A stretch of 37,857 nucleotides of DNA from the NCBI GenBank assembly GCA_002476495.1, contig DLKL01000040.1, positions 825 to 38,681 on the forward strand. Reading direction: 5' to 3'. The translations under genes were made by a program, and so were the position numbers. Below the pieces are notes generated by a model. The model worked only from the letters and a program-made list of their open reading frames with translations. It searched no databases and was not told the origin of the DNA. Positions 8,770-16,516 of this stretch are shown here, piece by piece. The stretch's first letter is position 1; every line of letters starts with the position of its first letter. This stretch comes from Lachnospiraceae bacterium UBA7589 (lineage in GTDB: Bacteria; Bacillota; Clostridia; Lachnospirales; Lachnospiraceae).

Positions 8770-9936
8770 ATGGATTTTACTTTAAGTAAGAAGCATGAGA
8801 TGGCAAGAACTCTTTTCAGAGAATTTGCACAGAATGAAGTAAAGCCTCTTGCACAGGAAGTTGATGAGACAGAATGCTTCCCAAGAGAGACAGTAGAGAA
8901 GATGGCTAAGAGTGGTTTCTTAGGTATTCCTGTTCCAAAGGAATATGGCGGACAGGGTTGCGATCCTTTAACATATGCTATGTGTGTTGAGGAGCTTTCA
9001 AAGGTTTGCGGTACTACAGGTGTTATAGTTTCAGCTCATACATCCCTTTGTGTTGACCCAATCCAGACATATGGAACTGAGGAGCAGAAAAAGAAATATT
9101 TACCTGATCTTTGCTCAGGAAGAAAGCTTGGAGCTTTTGGTCTTACTGAGCCGGGTGCCGGTACAGATGCACAGGGACAGCAGACTAAGGCCGTTCTTGA
9201 TGGAGACGAGTGGGTACTTAATGGTTCAAAATGCTTCATTACAAATGGTAAAGAGGCTGATGTTTATATTGTAATTGCAGTTACAGGAATTATTGAGAAG
9301 AAGGGACGTCCTTTCAAGGAGATTTCAGCATTTATCGTAGATAAGGGGACACCTGGATTTACATTTGGTACCAAGGAAAAGAAAATGGGTATCAGAGGTT
9401 CATCAACCTATGAGCTTATCTTTACTGATTGCCGTATTCCAAAGGAAAACTTGCTTGGACAGAAGGGCAAGGGCTTCAATATAGCGATGCATACACTTGA
9501 TGGCGGACGTATAGGTATTGCTGCTCAGGCTCTCGGAATTGCTGCAGGTGCACTTGAGGCAACTGTAAACTATGTAAAAGAAAGAAAGCAGTTTGGCCGT
9601 TCTATTGCACAGTTCCAGAATACCCAGTTCCAGTTAGCTGATATGGCTACAAAGGTTGAGGCTGCAAGAATGTTAGTTTATAAGGCAGCAATGAAGAAGG
9701 GTCAGTACCAGATAGACCATAAGACTTCTTATGGTGTTGAGGCAGCTATGGCTAAGTTATGTGCAGCAGAGGTTGCTATGGAGGTTACTACTAAGGCTGT
9801 TCAGTTACATGGTGGATACGGCTACATCAGAGAGTATGATGTTGAACGTATGATGCGCGATGCTAAAATTACAGAGATTTACGAGGGTACTTCAGAAGTA
9901 CAGCGTATGGTTATCTCTGCTGATTTATTAAAGTAA
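8770..9936 (+). CDS. bcd: Butyryl-CoA dehydrogenase
   Basis: This FAD-dependent acyl-CoA dehydrogenase reduces crotonyl-CoA to butyryl-CoA. Together with the EtfBA encoded next, it is expected to couple that step to ferredoxin reduction by flavin-based electron bifurcation, as in clostridia. The 388-residue protein has the family signatures GAFGLTEPGAGTDAQG and QFGRSIAQFQNTQF, and the catalytic base Glu372 in IYEGTSEVQR near the end. TAGGAGGAA lies upstream of ATG 8770. Context with etfB and etfA makes the butyryl-CoA enzyme far likelier than a fatty-acid degradation paralogue. Confidence 0.96.
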   Translation: MDFTLSKKHEMARTLFREFAQNEVKPLAQEVDETECFPRETVEKMAKSGFLGIPVPKEYGGQGCDPLTYAMCVEELSKVCGTTGVIVSAHTSLCVDPIQTYGTEEQKKKYLPDLCSGRKLGAFGLTEPGAGTDAQGQQTKAVLDGDEWVLNGSKCFITNGKEADVYIVIAVTGIIEKKGRPFKEISAFIVDKGTPGFTFGTKEKKMGIRGSSTYELIFTDCRIPKENLLGQKGKGFNIAMHTLDGGRIGIAAQALGIAAGALEATVNYVKERKQFGRSIAQFQNTQFQLADMATKVEAARMLVYKAAMKKGQYQIDHKTSYGVEAAMAKLCAAEVAMEVTTKAVQLHGGYGYIREYDVERMMRDAKITEIYEGTSEVQRMVISADLLK

Positions 9937-9949
9937 GGAGGTACTTAAC

Positions 9950-10729
9950 GTGAAGATTATAGTTTGTATTAAGCAGGTACCTGATACTAAGGGTGGAGTT
10001 AAGTTCAATCCTGATGGTACATTAGATAGAGGAGCAATGCTCACAATTATGAATCCTGATGACAAGGCAGGTCTTGAGGCTGCACTTAGAATTAAGGATG
10101 AGATGGGTGCAGAGGTTACAGTTATAACAATGGGTCTTCCAAAGGCAGAGGATGTTCTTCGTGAGGCTATGGCAATGGGAGCAGACAAGGGAATTCTTGT
10201 AACAGACAGAGTACTTGGTGGCGCTGATACCTGGGCTACATCCACAACTCTTGCCGGTGCAATCAGAAAGCTCGAGTACGATCTGATTATTACAGGACGT
10301 CAGGCTATTGATGGAGATACAGCACAGGTTGGACCTCAGATTGCTGAGCATCTTGGACTTCCGGTTATTTCATATGCACAGGATATCAAGGTTGAAGATA
10401 AGAATGTAATTGTTAAGCGTATGTATGATGATGGTTATCATATGGTTAAGGCTCAGATGCCATGCCTTATTACTGCACTTGCAGAATTGAATGAGCCTAG
10501 ATACATGACTCCGGGTGGAATTTTTGATGCGGTTGATGCGGAAATTACTACATTTGGAAGAGCTGATCTTGTTGATGTTGATGATTCCAACATCGGTTTA
10601 AACGGTTCTCCTACAAAGATTGCAAGAGCATCCGATAAGGTTAAAAAGGGACAGGGCGAAATGGCTCCTGAGGATGCAGATCCGGTAGCATACATTGTAG
10701 GTAAATTAAAAGATAAGCATGTAATCTAG
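9950..10729 (+). CDS. etfB: Electron transfer flavoprotein, beta subunit
   Basis: The 259-residue protein pairs with EtfA to carry electrons from NADH to Bcd and ferredoxin. Features seen are KQVPDT near the N-terminus, NPDDKAGLEAAL, and TGRQAIDGDTAQVGPQIAEHL-type residues (Arg, Asp-Gly-Asp-Thr) that bind the second flavin in bifurcating EtfB proteins. The start is GTG 9950, with AAGGAGGT 8 bases upstream. It lies 13 bases after bcd. The bifurcating role is inferred from family and operon, not shown by the sequence alone. Confidence 0.95.
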   Translation: MKIIVCIKQVPDTKGGVKFNPDGTLDRGAMLTIMNPDDKAGLEAALRIKDEMGAEVTVITMGLPKAEDVLREAMAMGADKGILVTDRVLGGADTWATSTTLAGAIRKLEYDLIITGRQAIDGDTAQVGPQIAEHLGLPVISYAQDIKVEDKNVIVKRMYDDGYHMVKAQMPCLITALAELNEPRYMTPGGIFDAVDAEITTFGRADLVDVDDSNIGLNGSPTKIARASDKVKKGQGEMAPEDADPVAYIVGKLKDKHVI

Positions 10730-10741
10730 TAAAGGAAAGTG

Positions 10742-11812
10742 GTGAATAAAATGGGCGCAATGAATGCAGAAGAATTAGCAATGTACAAAGGCGTATTTGT
10801 CTTTGCACAGCAGGTAGATAATGTTTTAAGCGGTATCTCCTTCGAGCTTATTGGCGAGGGTAAGAGACTTGCACAGCAATTAGATACACAGGTAACAGCA
10901 GTATTGGTAGGCTCAGAGGTATCAGGCCTTGTTGATGAGCTTGCAGCTTACGGTGCAGACAAGGTAATTGTTGTTGATGATCCTGAATTAAAGAATTACA
11001 GAACTGAGCCATATGCACATGCACTTGCTTCAGTTATTAATGAGTACAAGCCTGAGATTATGTTAGTTGGTGCAACAGCTATAGGTAGAGATCTTGGACC
11101 TACTGTATCAGCCAGAGTTAAGACAGGTCTTACAGCAGACTGTACATTACTTGAGATAGGCGATTTCCCTGTAAACCCTATACCTGGAAAAGAGCAGAAG
11201 CACAATCAGCTTCTTATGACTCGTCCGGCATTTGGTGGTAACACTATCGCAACAATCGCCTGCCCTGATAACCGTCCACAGATGGCTACAGTTCGTCCGG
11301 GTGTTATGCAAAAGCTTGATAAGGTAGAAGGTGCAAAGGCAGAGGTTATTAATTATAATCCGGGATTTACTCCTGATAACAAGTACGTTGAAATTCTTGA
11401 GGTTGTTAAGGCAGTTTCAGATATTAAGGATATAATGGATGCAAAGATTCTTGTTTCAGGTGGACGTGGAGTCGGTTCAGCTGAAAACTTTAAGATTCTT
11501 GAGGAGCTTGCAGAGGTTCTTGGAGGACAGGTATCATGCTCACGTGCGGTTGTAGATTCAGGCTGGATGCCAAGAGATCTTCAGGTAGGACAGACAGGTA
11601 AAACAGTACGTCCACAGCTTTATTTTGCAATCGGTATCTCAGGTGCTATCCAGCATGTAGCAGGTATGGAAGAGTCAGATATTATTATTGCTATTAATAA
11701 GGATGCAGATGCTCCTATATTTGATGTAGCTGATTATGGTATTGTAGGAGATTTGAATAAGATTGTTCCTGCTCTTACCCAGGCTCTTAAAGCTGAAATA
11801 GCTGCAAAATAG
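10742..11812 (+). CDS. etfA: Electron transfer flavoprotein, alpha subunit
   Basis: The protein has an N-terminal domain shared with EtfB and a C-terminal FAD domain. The latter includes VSGGRGVGSAENF, SRAVVDSGWMPRDLQVGQTGK-type residues and IGISGAIQH. About 356 residues is slightly longer than the E. coli-type EtfA, as usual for bifurcating forms. The start is ambiguous: GTG 10739, GTG 10742 and ATG 10751 are in frame. AAGGA at 10732-10736 best fits GTG 10742. It is the last gene of the operon, closed by a strong terminator 17 bases downstream. Confidence 0.94.
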   Translation: MNKMGAMNAEELAMYKGVFVFAQQVDNVLSGISFELIGEGKRLAQQLDTQVTAVLVGSEVSGLVDELAAYGADKVIVVDDPELKNYRTEPYAHALASVINEYKPEIMLVGATAIGRDLGPTVSARVKTGLTADCTLLEIGDFPVNPIPGKEQKHNQLLMTRPAFGGNTIATIACPDNRPQMATVRPGVMQKLDKVEGAKAEVINYNPGFTPDNKYVEILEVVKAVSDIKDIMDAKILVSGGRGVGSAENFKILEELAEVLGGQVSCSRAVVDSGWMPRDLQVGQTGKTVRPQLYFAIGISGAIQHVAGMEESDIIIAINKDADAPIFDVADYGIVGDLNKIVPALTQALKAEIAAK

Positions 11813-11828
11813 TTACAATGCATTTTTG

Positions 11829-11856
11829 GAGGTTGCCCATATGGGCAGCCTCTTTT
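11829..11856 (+). terminator. Intrinsic terminator of the butyrate operon
   Basis: A 10-base-pair GC-rich stem (11829-11838 with 11843-11852, one G-U pair) closes an ATAT loop and is followed by TTTT. It ends the thl-etfA operon. Confidence 0.9.
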
Positions 11857-11918
11857 CTGTATATGATAAGTGCACTGAATCGTTGATAATGGAAAGGTTT
11901 TTAAGAGAGGCAGCATAT

Positions 11919-13007
11919 ATGAAAAAACTGACAGATATAATTAAGGAAAATAAGCTGGATGGAGTAGTTATTACAGATGGATATAATATTCATTACAATT
12001 CAGGATATAAGGGGCATACAGGCTGTATGCTGATTACCCCCGGTAATAGTTACATTCTGACAGATTCAAGATATACAGAGCAGGTATTGCTTGAAGCCTC
12101 AGGCTATATATGTGTAGATATTGGCATGGAGGGATACAGCAAAGTTCTGGCAAAAATATTGAAACAGGAGATGCCTGAAAAAAATAAAGTGGTTCTGGGC
12201 TTTGAGAATAAATCTATATCCTATATGCAATACAAAGGGTTTCTTGATGAACTGAACAAAGAATTTACCGGTGAAGTAACCCTGTTTCCTTTAAATGATA
12301 TGGTTGACAATATGAGGATGATAAAAACAAAGGACGAGCTTATATATATAGAAAAGGCAGAAGCTATCGGCGATGAAGCCTTTGAGGCAGTATGCCAATA
12401 TGTAAAGCCCGGAATGAGTGAAAAGGATGTAGCACTCTTTCTTGAATATACGATGAAAAAGAAGGGAGCTGACGGACTTAGCTTTAATACTATTGCAGCA
12501 TCGGGGAAAAACTCATCACTCCCCCATGCCGTTCCCACAGACAAACTGCTTTGCCCCGGAGATTTTCTTACAATGGATTTTGGATGTATATATAAAGGAT
12601 ATTGCTCTGATATGACCAGAACTATTCATATAGGCAAAAATGTTGATGACAGGATGAAAAAAATATATAATATAGTCCTTGAGGCACAGCTGGCAGCGAT
12701 TAATGTCATAAAGCCGGGAGTAAAATGCTCATATGTAGATTCTGTTGCAAGAAATATAATAGCCGGATACGGATACGGAGATTATTTCGGACATGGACTT
12801 GGTCATAGTGTAGGATTGTTTATCCATGAGGAGCCGAGATGCTCCAGAAAATGTGATGTGGAGCTTGAAGCAGGTATGACTATGACAGTGGAGCCCGGAA
12901 TTTATATTCCTGGTGAATTCGGAGTAAGAATAGAGGATCTTGTTGTAGTAACCGGGATGGGCTGCACTAATCTTACCCATTCGCCTAAAAATCTGATCTG
13001 TATCTGA
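11919..13007 (+). CDS. Xaa-Pro aminopeptidase-like M24 metallopeptidase
   Basis: This is a cytoplasmic dinuclear-metal peptidase of the M24B (pita-bread) family, expected to release N-terminal residues next to proline. All five metal ligands are visible: Asp220 and Asp231 (MDFG and SDMTRT), His296 (GHGLGH), Glu325 (TVEPG) and Glu339 (VRIED). Substrate-side His203 (LPHA) and His303 (FIHEEP) are also present. The N-terminal creatinase-like domain covers about residues 5-130. I chose ATG 11919, with AAGAGAGG 8 bases upstream; the frame extends to 11826 but that would start inside the etfA terminator. Product length is 362 residues, normal for small bacterial PepP/PepQ-like enzymes. The exact substrate is unknown. 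Confidence 0.9.
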   Translation: MKKLTDIIKENKLDGVVITDGYNIHYNSGYKGHTGCMLITPGNSYILTDSRYTEQVLLEASGYICVDIGMEGYSKVLAKILKQEMPEKNKVVLGFENKSISYMQYKGFLDELNKEFTGEVTLFPLNDMVDNMRMIKTKDELIYIEKAEAIGDEAFEAVCQYVKPGMSEKDVALFLEYTMKKKGADGLSFNTIAASGKNSSLPHAVPTDKLLCPGDFLTMDFGCIYKGYCSDMTRTIHIGKNVDDRMKKIYNIVLEAQLAAINVIKPGVKCSYVDSVARNIIAGYGYGDYFGHGLGHSVGLFIHEEPRCSRKCDVELEAGMTMTVEPGIYIPGEFGVRIEDLVVVTGMGCTNLTHSPKNLICI

Positions 13008-13040
13008 TGAAATGAGACATTTAGAGGGGGAATCATAGGA

Positions 13041-13715
13041 ATGAAGCTTTTATATGCAGAGGATGAGAGGAGTCTGTCAGAGGCTGTGGTAGACATCCTG
13101 ACTTTTAACAAATATATAGTTGAGCCGGTATACGACGGAAATGCGGCCTATGATTATATAATGAGTGAGCAGTACGATGGTATAATATTGGATATTATGA
13201 TGCCGGGAATAAGTGGAATTGAAGTTCTCAAAAAAATCAGACAGGCAGGAAATAATACACCGGTTCTGCTTCTGACAGCAAAGGCAGAGACAGAAGATAA
13301 AATCGAAGGACTCGATATGGGAGCAGATGACTATCTTCCCAAGCCGTTTGATATGGGAGAATTGCTGGCAAGAATAAGAGCTATGCTAAGGCGGAAGGAG
13401 AATTACACTCCGGATATACTTTCTATGGGAAATGTAAATCTTAATATGCAAAGCTATGAATTAAGCTCCCGGAGCGGATGTCTTGTACTGCCCAAGCTGG
13501 AATATCAGCTAATGGAGCTTTTTATGATAAACAGGGGCATATATCTCTCAACAGAAACCATTTTGACAAAGGTATGGGGATATGACACAGATGTTGAACC
13601 GGGGACAGTGTGGGTGTATATTTCATATTTGAGAAAAAAGCTTAATTTAATCGGAGGAAATGTTACTATAACATCAAAGCGTAATTCCGGTTATACATTG
13701 GAGGTAGAGGAGTGA
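13041..13715 (+). CDS. OmpR/PhoB-family response regulator
   Basis: A 224-residue DNA-binding regulator. The receiver domain (1-120) has the acidic residues Glu7 and Asp8, phosphorylation site Asp51 in ILDIMMPG, Thr79 in LLLTA and Lys101 in YLPKPF. The C-terminal winged helix (about 125-222) ends in the usual YISYLRKKL and RNSGYTLE segments. All pocket residues are intact, so it should be phosphorylated by the kinase encoded next, which overlaps it by 4 bases. It lies 33 bases after the aminopeptidase. Targets are unknown; the VTC/DUF4956/CotH genes just downstream are the obvious candidates. Confidence 0.93.
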   Translation: MKLLYAEDERSLSEAVVDILTFNKYIVEPVYDGNAAYDYIMSEQYDGIILDIMMPGISGIEVLKKIRQAGNNTPVLLLTAKAETEDKIEGLDMGADDYLPKPFDMGELLARIRAMLRRKENYTPDILSMGNVNLNMQSYELSSRSGCLVLPKLEYQLMELFMINRGIYLSTETILTKVWGYDTDVEPGTVWVYISYLRKKLNLIGGNVTITSKRNSGYTLEVEE

Positions 13716-15010
13716 CAGGAAAGCTACAAAAGAGATTCGTATTTACAGCTATGACTGCAATTACTATTTTGATTGGACTTATTGTTGGAGCTATTAATGT
13801 ATCAAATATTATTATGGTCAGAAGCAATATAGATATGACAATTAATATGATAGCAAATGAAAGCAGTGCTCATTTTACAGACGATATGTCCCATAGCCGG
13901 GAACAATTTCCCGGCAACAATGATGGTAAAACGGATAATGTAAACGATGCTATGCCTGAGGATATACCTATAGATATGCCGGACAAGGGTGGCAGGGAGG
14001 AAAGAATGCTGCCGTCCCCTTATTTTGTGGTGAAGCTGGATAATAATAATGATATTATTGATGTTGATACAAGCAGAATCTTTACTATAGATGAAGCAAC
14101 AGCACAGGAAATAGCCGAGGAAGCCTTAAAAAAGAAAACTCCGAAAGGAAAGATAGAAGAATACAAATTCCTTATAGTAGATAATGGTTATATGGGTGGA
14201 AGAACGGCGGTTTTTCTTGATGCCGGAAATGAAATATCCTCTTATTTCAGAGTTATGGCTTTAAGTATAGGTGTAGGAATTTTAGGATGGATACTTATGC
14301 TGCTGATAGTAATATGTCTTTCAGGAAAAGCAATCAGACCATTTGTTGACAATATTGAAAGGCAAAAGCAGTTTATAACAAATGCGGGACACGAGATTAA
14401 AACCCCTCTGGCTATAATACAATCGAATGCGGATGCCCTGGAGCTTTATCAGGGTGAAAGTAAATGGAGTAAAAATATTAAGAACCAGGTAAAAAATCTG
14501 AATAATCTTATGGGAAAGCTTCTTGAATTATCCAGGATGGATGAGAAGCTTCCACAAACCAAGATCACAGAGTTTTTAATAAATGATGTGGTAAATGAGA
14601 TTATGGATGGCTTTGAAGAACCATTTGCATTAAAGGGTATCAATATTGAAAAGGAAATACAGGATAATGCAGTAATAAAGGGGGACAGAGAACAGATAGT
14701 AAGGCTGATATCTATTCTCCTTGACAATGCATTAAAATATACAAATGATAATGGCAAACTTATGGTTTCACTTAAGAAAAAATCAGGTACGGTAATACTT
14801 TGTGTAAAAAACACCTGCGAGAGGTTTCCTGAGGTAGAACCCGGCAGACTTTTTGACAGATTTTATCGTGGAGACAAGGCCAGGGGACAGAACAACGGAG
14901 GATATGGTATAGGTCTTTCCATGGCAGAAACTATTGTAAATGCCAATCATGGAAAAATATATGCAATTTATGAACAGCCGGATACAATTAGCTTTGTGGT
15001 TGAATTATAA
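13712..15010 (+). CDS. Membrane sensor histidine kinase (HisKA/HATPase)
   Basis: The 432-residue kinase has a first membrane segment (about 10-32), an extracytoplasmic sensor region (about 35-178), a second membrane segment (about 181-203), a HisKA helix with phospho-accepting His227 in NAGHEIKTPLA, and an ATP-binding domain with ILLDNALKYT (N box) and GGYGIGLSMAET (G box). The sensor matches no domain I recognise; residues 80-100 are rich in Met, Pro and Asp. The start is GTG 13712, overlapping the regulator's stop, with GGAGG 7 bases upstream, so the pair is translationally coupled. Confidence 0.93.
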   Translation: MTGKLQKRFVFTAMTAITILIGLIVGAINVSNIIMVRSNIDMTINMIANESSAHFTDDMSHSREQFPGNNDGKTDNVNDAMPEDIPIDMPDKGGREERMLPSPYFVVKLDNNNDIIDVDTSRIFTIDEATAQEIAEEALKKKTPKGKIEEYKFLIVDNGYMGGRTAVFLDAGNEISSYFRVMALSIGVGILGWILMLLIVICLSGKAIRPFVDNIERQKQFITNAGHEIKTPLAIIQSNADALELYQGESKWSKNIKNQVKNLNNLMGKLLELSRMDEKLPQTKITEFLINDVVNEIMDGFEEPFALKGINIEKEIQDNAVIKGDREQIVRLISILLDNALKYTNDNGKLMVSLKKKSGTVILCVKNTCERFPEVEPGRLFDRFYRGDKARGQNNGGYGIGLSMAETIVNANHGKIYAIYEQPDTISFVVEL

Positions 15011-15027
15011 AAATTGAATTATACTAT

Positions 15028-15073
15028 AAAAAACTGATGTGAGGAAGCAGGTAATCCTTTCATCAGTTTTTTT
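15028..15073 (+). terminator. Intrinsic terminator after the two-component pair
   Basis: A 12-base-pair stem (15028-15039 with 15061-15072) has a 21-base loop and the right arm ends in seven T. It separates the kinase from the VTC-domain gene, so the latter probably has its own promoter at 15074-15139, though I could not identify one there. Confidence 0.8.
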
Positions 15074-15139
15074 ATTTTCTAAGCTACAACTAAGGTTTAT
15101 ATATTATCCTGTATACATATTAAGGAAGGAGGAATTAAT

Positions 15140-15811
15140 ATGAGCTTTAGGCACGAAGTAAAACATGAAATAACCTATGCTGATTTTTTATGTCTGAAAA
15201 GCAGGTTATCACATGTAATGGAAGCAGATCCTCATGCGGAAAATGGCAGCTATTTCGTGAGAAGTATGTACTTTGATGACATATATGATACAGCATTGAA
15301 GGAAAAACTAAATGGTGTTAACCGGCGTCAAAAATTCAGGCTTAGATATTATGATAACAATACTGGATATATTGTATTGGAAAGCAAAAGCAAAATAAAT
15401 AATTTATGTCTGAAAAAGCAGGCCATAATTGACATGGATATTGCAAAGGATATAATTTCGGGCTCATTGAAGGGGATAGGGAAAAGCACCGACCCTGTGT
15501 TAAATGAATTTGTGGGGGCAATTACCATGAAAAATCTCAGACCCAAAACTATTGTTGATTATAGACGGGAGCCTTATGTATATTATCCGGGAAATGTAAG
15601 AGTCACACTGGATTACAATATCCGTACAGGTCTTAACTCAAGAAAATTTTTTGATAGCGAATGTGTTACTGTGCCGGTAAAGGGAAATCCGATAATTCTT
15701 GAGATAAAATGGGATGAATATCTTCCCAATATTATAAGAGACATAGTTTTATTGCATGGGATTAATTCGGGAGCTTTTTCAAAATATGCGGCTTCCAGGA
15801 TGTATGATTAA
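15140..15811 (+). CDS. VTC-domain (polyphosphate polymerase-like) protein
   Basis: A 223-residue protein of the VTC/triphosphate-tunnel fold. It shows the expected pattern: N-terminal FRHEVKHEI, then SMYFDD, basic strands with RQKFRLRYYD, LESKSK, VDYRREPY and VRVTLDYN, and late acidic ILEIKWDE. In the family these charged strands line a tunnel that binds phosphate chains. Yeast Vtc4 makes polyphosphate, but bacterial members beside CotH genes are not characterised well enough to assign that activity. ATG 15140 has AAGGAGG 8-9 bases upstream. DUF4956 and CotH genes follow within 25 bases, a recurrent bacterial trio. Confidence 0.85.
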   Translation: MSFRHEVKHEITYADFLCLKSRLSHVMEADPHAENGSYFVRSMYFDDIYDTALKEKLNGVNRRQKFRLRYYDNNTGYIVLESKSKINNLCLKKQAIIDMDIAKDIISGSLKGIGKSTDPVLNEFVGAITMKNLRPKTIVDYRREPYVYYPGNVRVTLDYNIRTGLNSRKFFDSECVTVPVKGNPIILEIKWDEYLPNIIRDIVLLHGINSGAFSKYAASRMYD

Positions 15812-15833
15812 ATTAAGAATAGGAGTGAATATT

Positions 15834-16505
15834 ATGAGTTTTACAGATATATTTAAATCAAGTTTTTTGGAGAATGTTACCAGTGTGTCACTTGCTGCAA
15901 TGGCAATAGCAATGATATTAGCTTTCGGTCTTGGAATGTTTATATTTCTTATCTATAAAAAGACCTTTTCCGGTGTAATGTATTCATCAGGCTTTGGTGT
16001 AACTCTTGTAGCATTAACCATGATAAGTACGCTGGTTATTCTGGCAGTAACATCCAACGTGGTTCTTTCTCTTGGTATGGTTGGTGCACTGTCAATAGTA
16101 CGTTTTCGTACAGCAATTAAAGAGCCTTTGGATATCGCATTTTTGTTCTGGTCAATAGCAGTAGGTATAGTTCTGGCTGCAGGAATGATACCGCTTGCAG
16201 TTATGGGAAGTGTCGCTATAGGTATTGTACTTCTGGTATTTGCAAACAGAAAATCCCATGTGAACCCTTATATCATGGTTTTGCAGTGCACAAATCAAGA
16301 TAGCGAAGCTGCTGCCATGGATTATCTTAAAACAAAGATAGCAAGGCTGACAGTTAAAAGCAAGACTGTAAGAAAAGGAATGGTTGAGCTTAATGTTGAG
16401 ATAAGACTTAAAAAGGATGATACAGATTTTGTAAATGCCCTGTCTGATATGGAAGGAGTAGACAATGTAGCCTTAATCAGCTATAACGGAGATTATATGG
16501 GTTAG
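15834..16505 (+). CDS. DUF4956 membrane protein
   Basis: A 223-residue integral membrane protein. The N-terminal 140 residues contain about four to five hydrophobic segments (near 18-41, 50-73, 76-90, 102-120 and 122-138), including the family signature ALSIVRFRTAIKEPLDIAF. The C-terminal 80 residues form a soluble alpha/beta domain, probably cytoplasmic. I start at ATG 15834 (AGGAG 8 bases upstream) because the open frame further upstream overlaps the VTC gene. Its function is unknown; conserved linkage with VTC and CotH genes suggests a shared membrane-associated process. Confidence 0.85.
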   Translation: MSFTDIFKSSFLENVTSVSLAAMAIAMILAFGLGMFIFLIYKKTFSGVMYSSGFGVTLVALTMISTLVILAVTSNVVLSLGMVGALSIVRFRTAIKEPLDIAFLFWSIAVGIVLAAGMIPLAVMGSVAIGIVLLVFANRKSHVNPYIMVLQCTNQDSEAAAMDYLKTKIARLTVKSKTVRKGMVELNVEIRLKKDDTDFVNALSDMEGVDNVALISYNGDYMG

Positions 16506-16516
16506 GAGGCGAGATT

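Noticed and set aside
11826..11918. N-terminal extension of the M24 peptidase
   Set aside because: It would place the start inside the etfA terminator, and ATG 11919 has a good ribosome-binding site and the normal family start.
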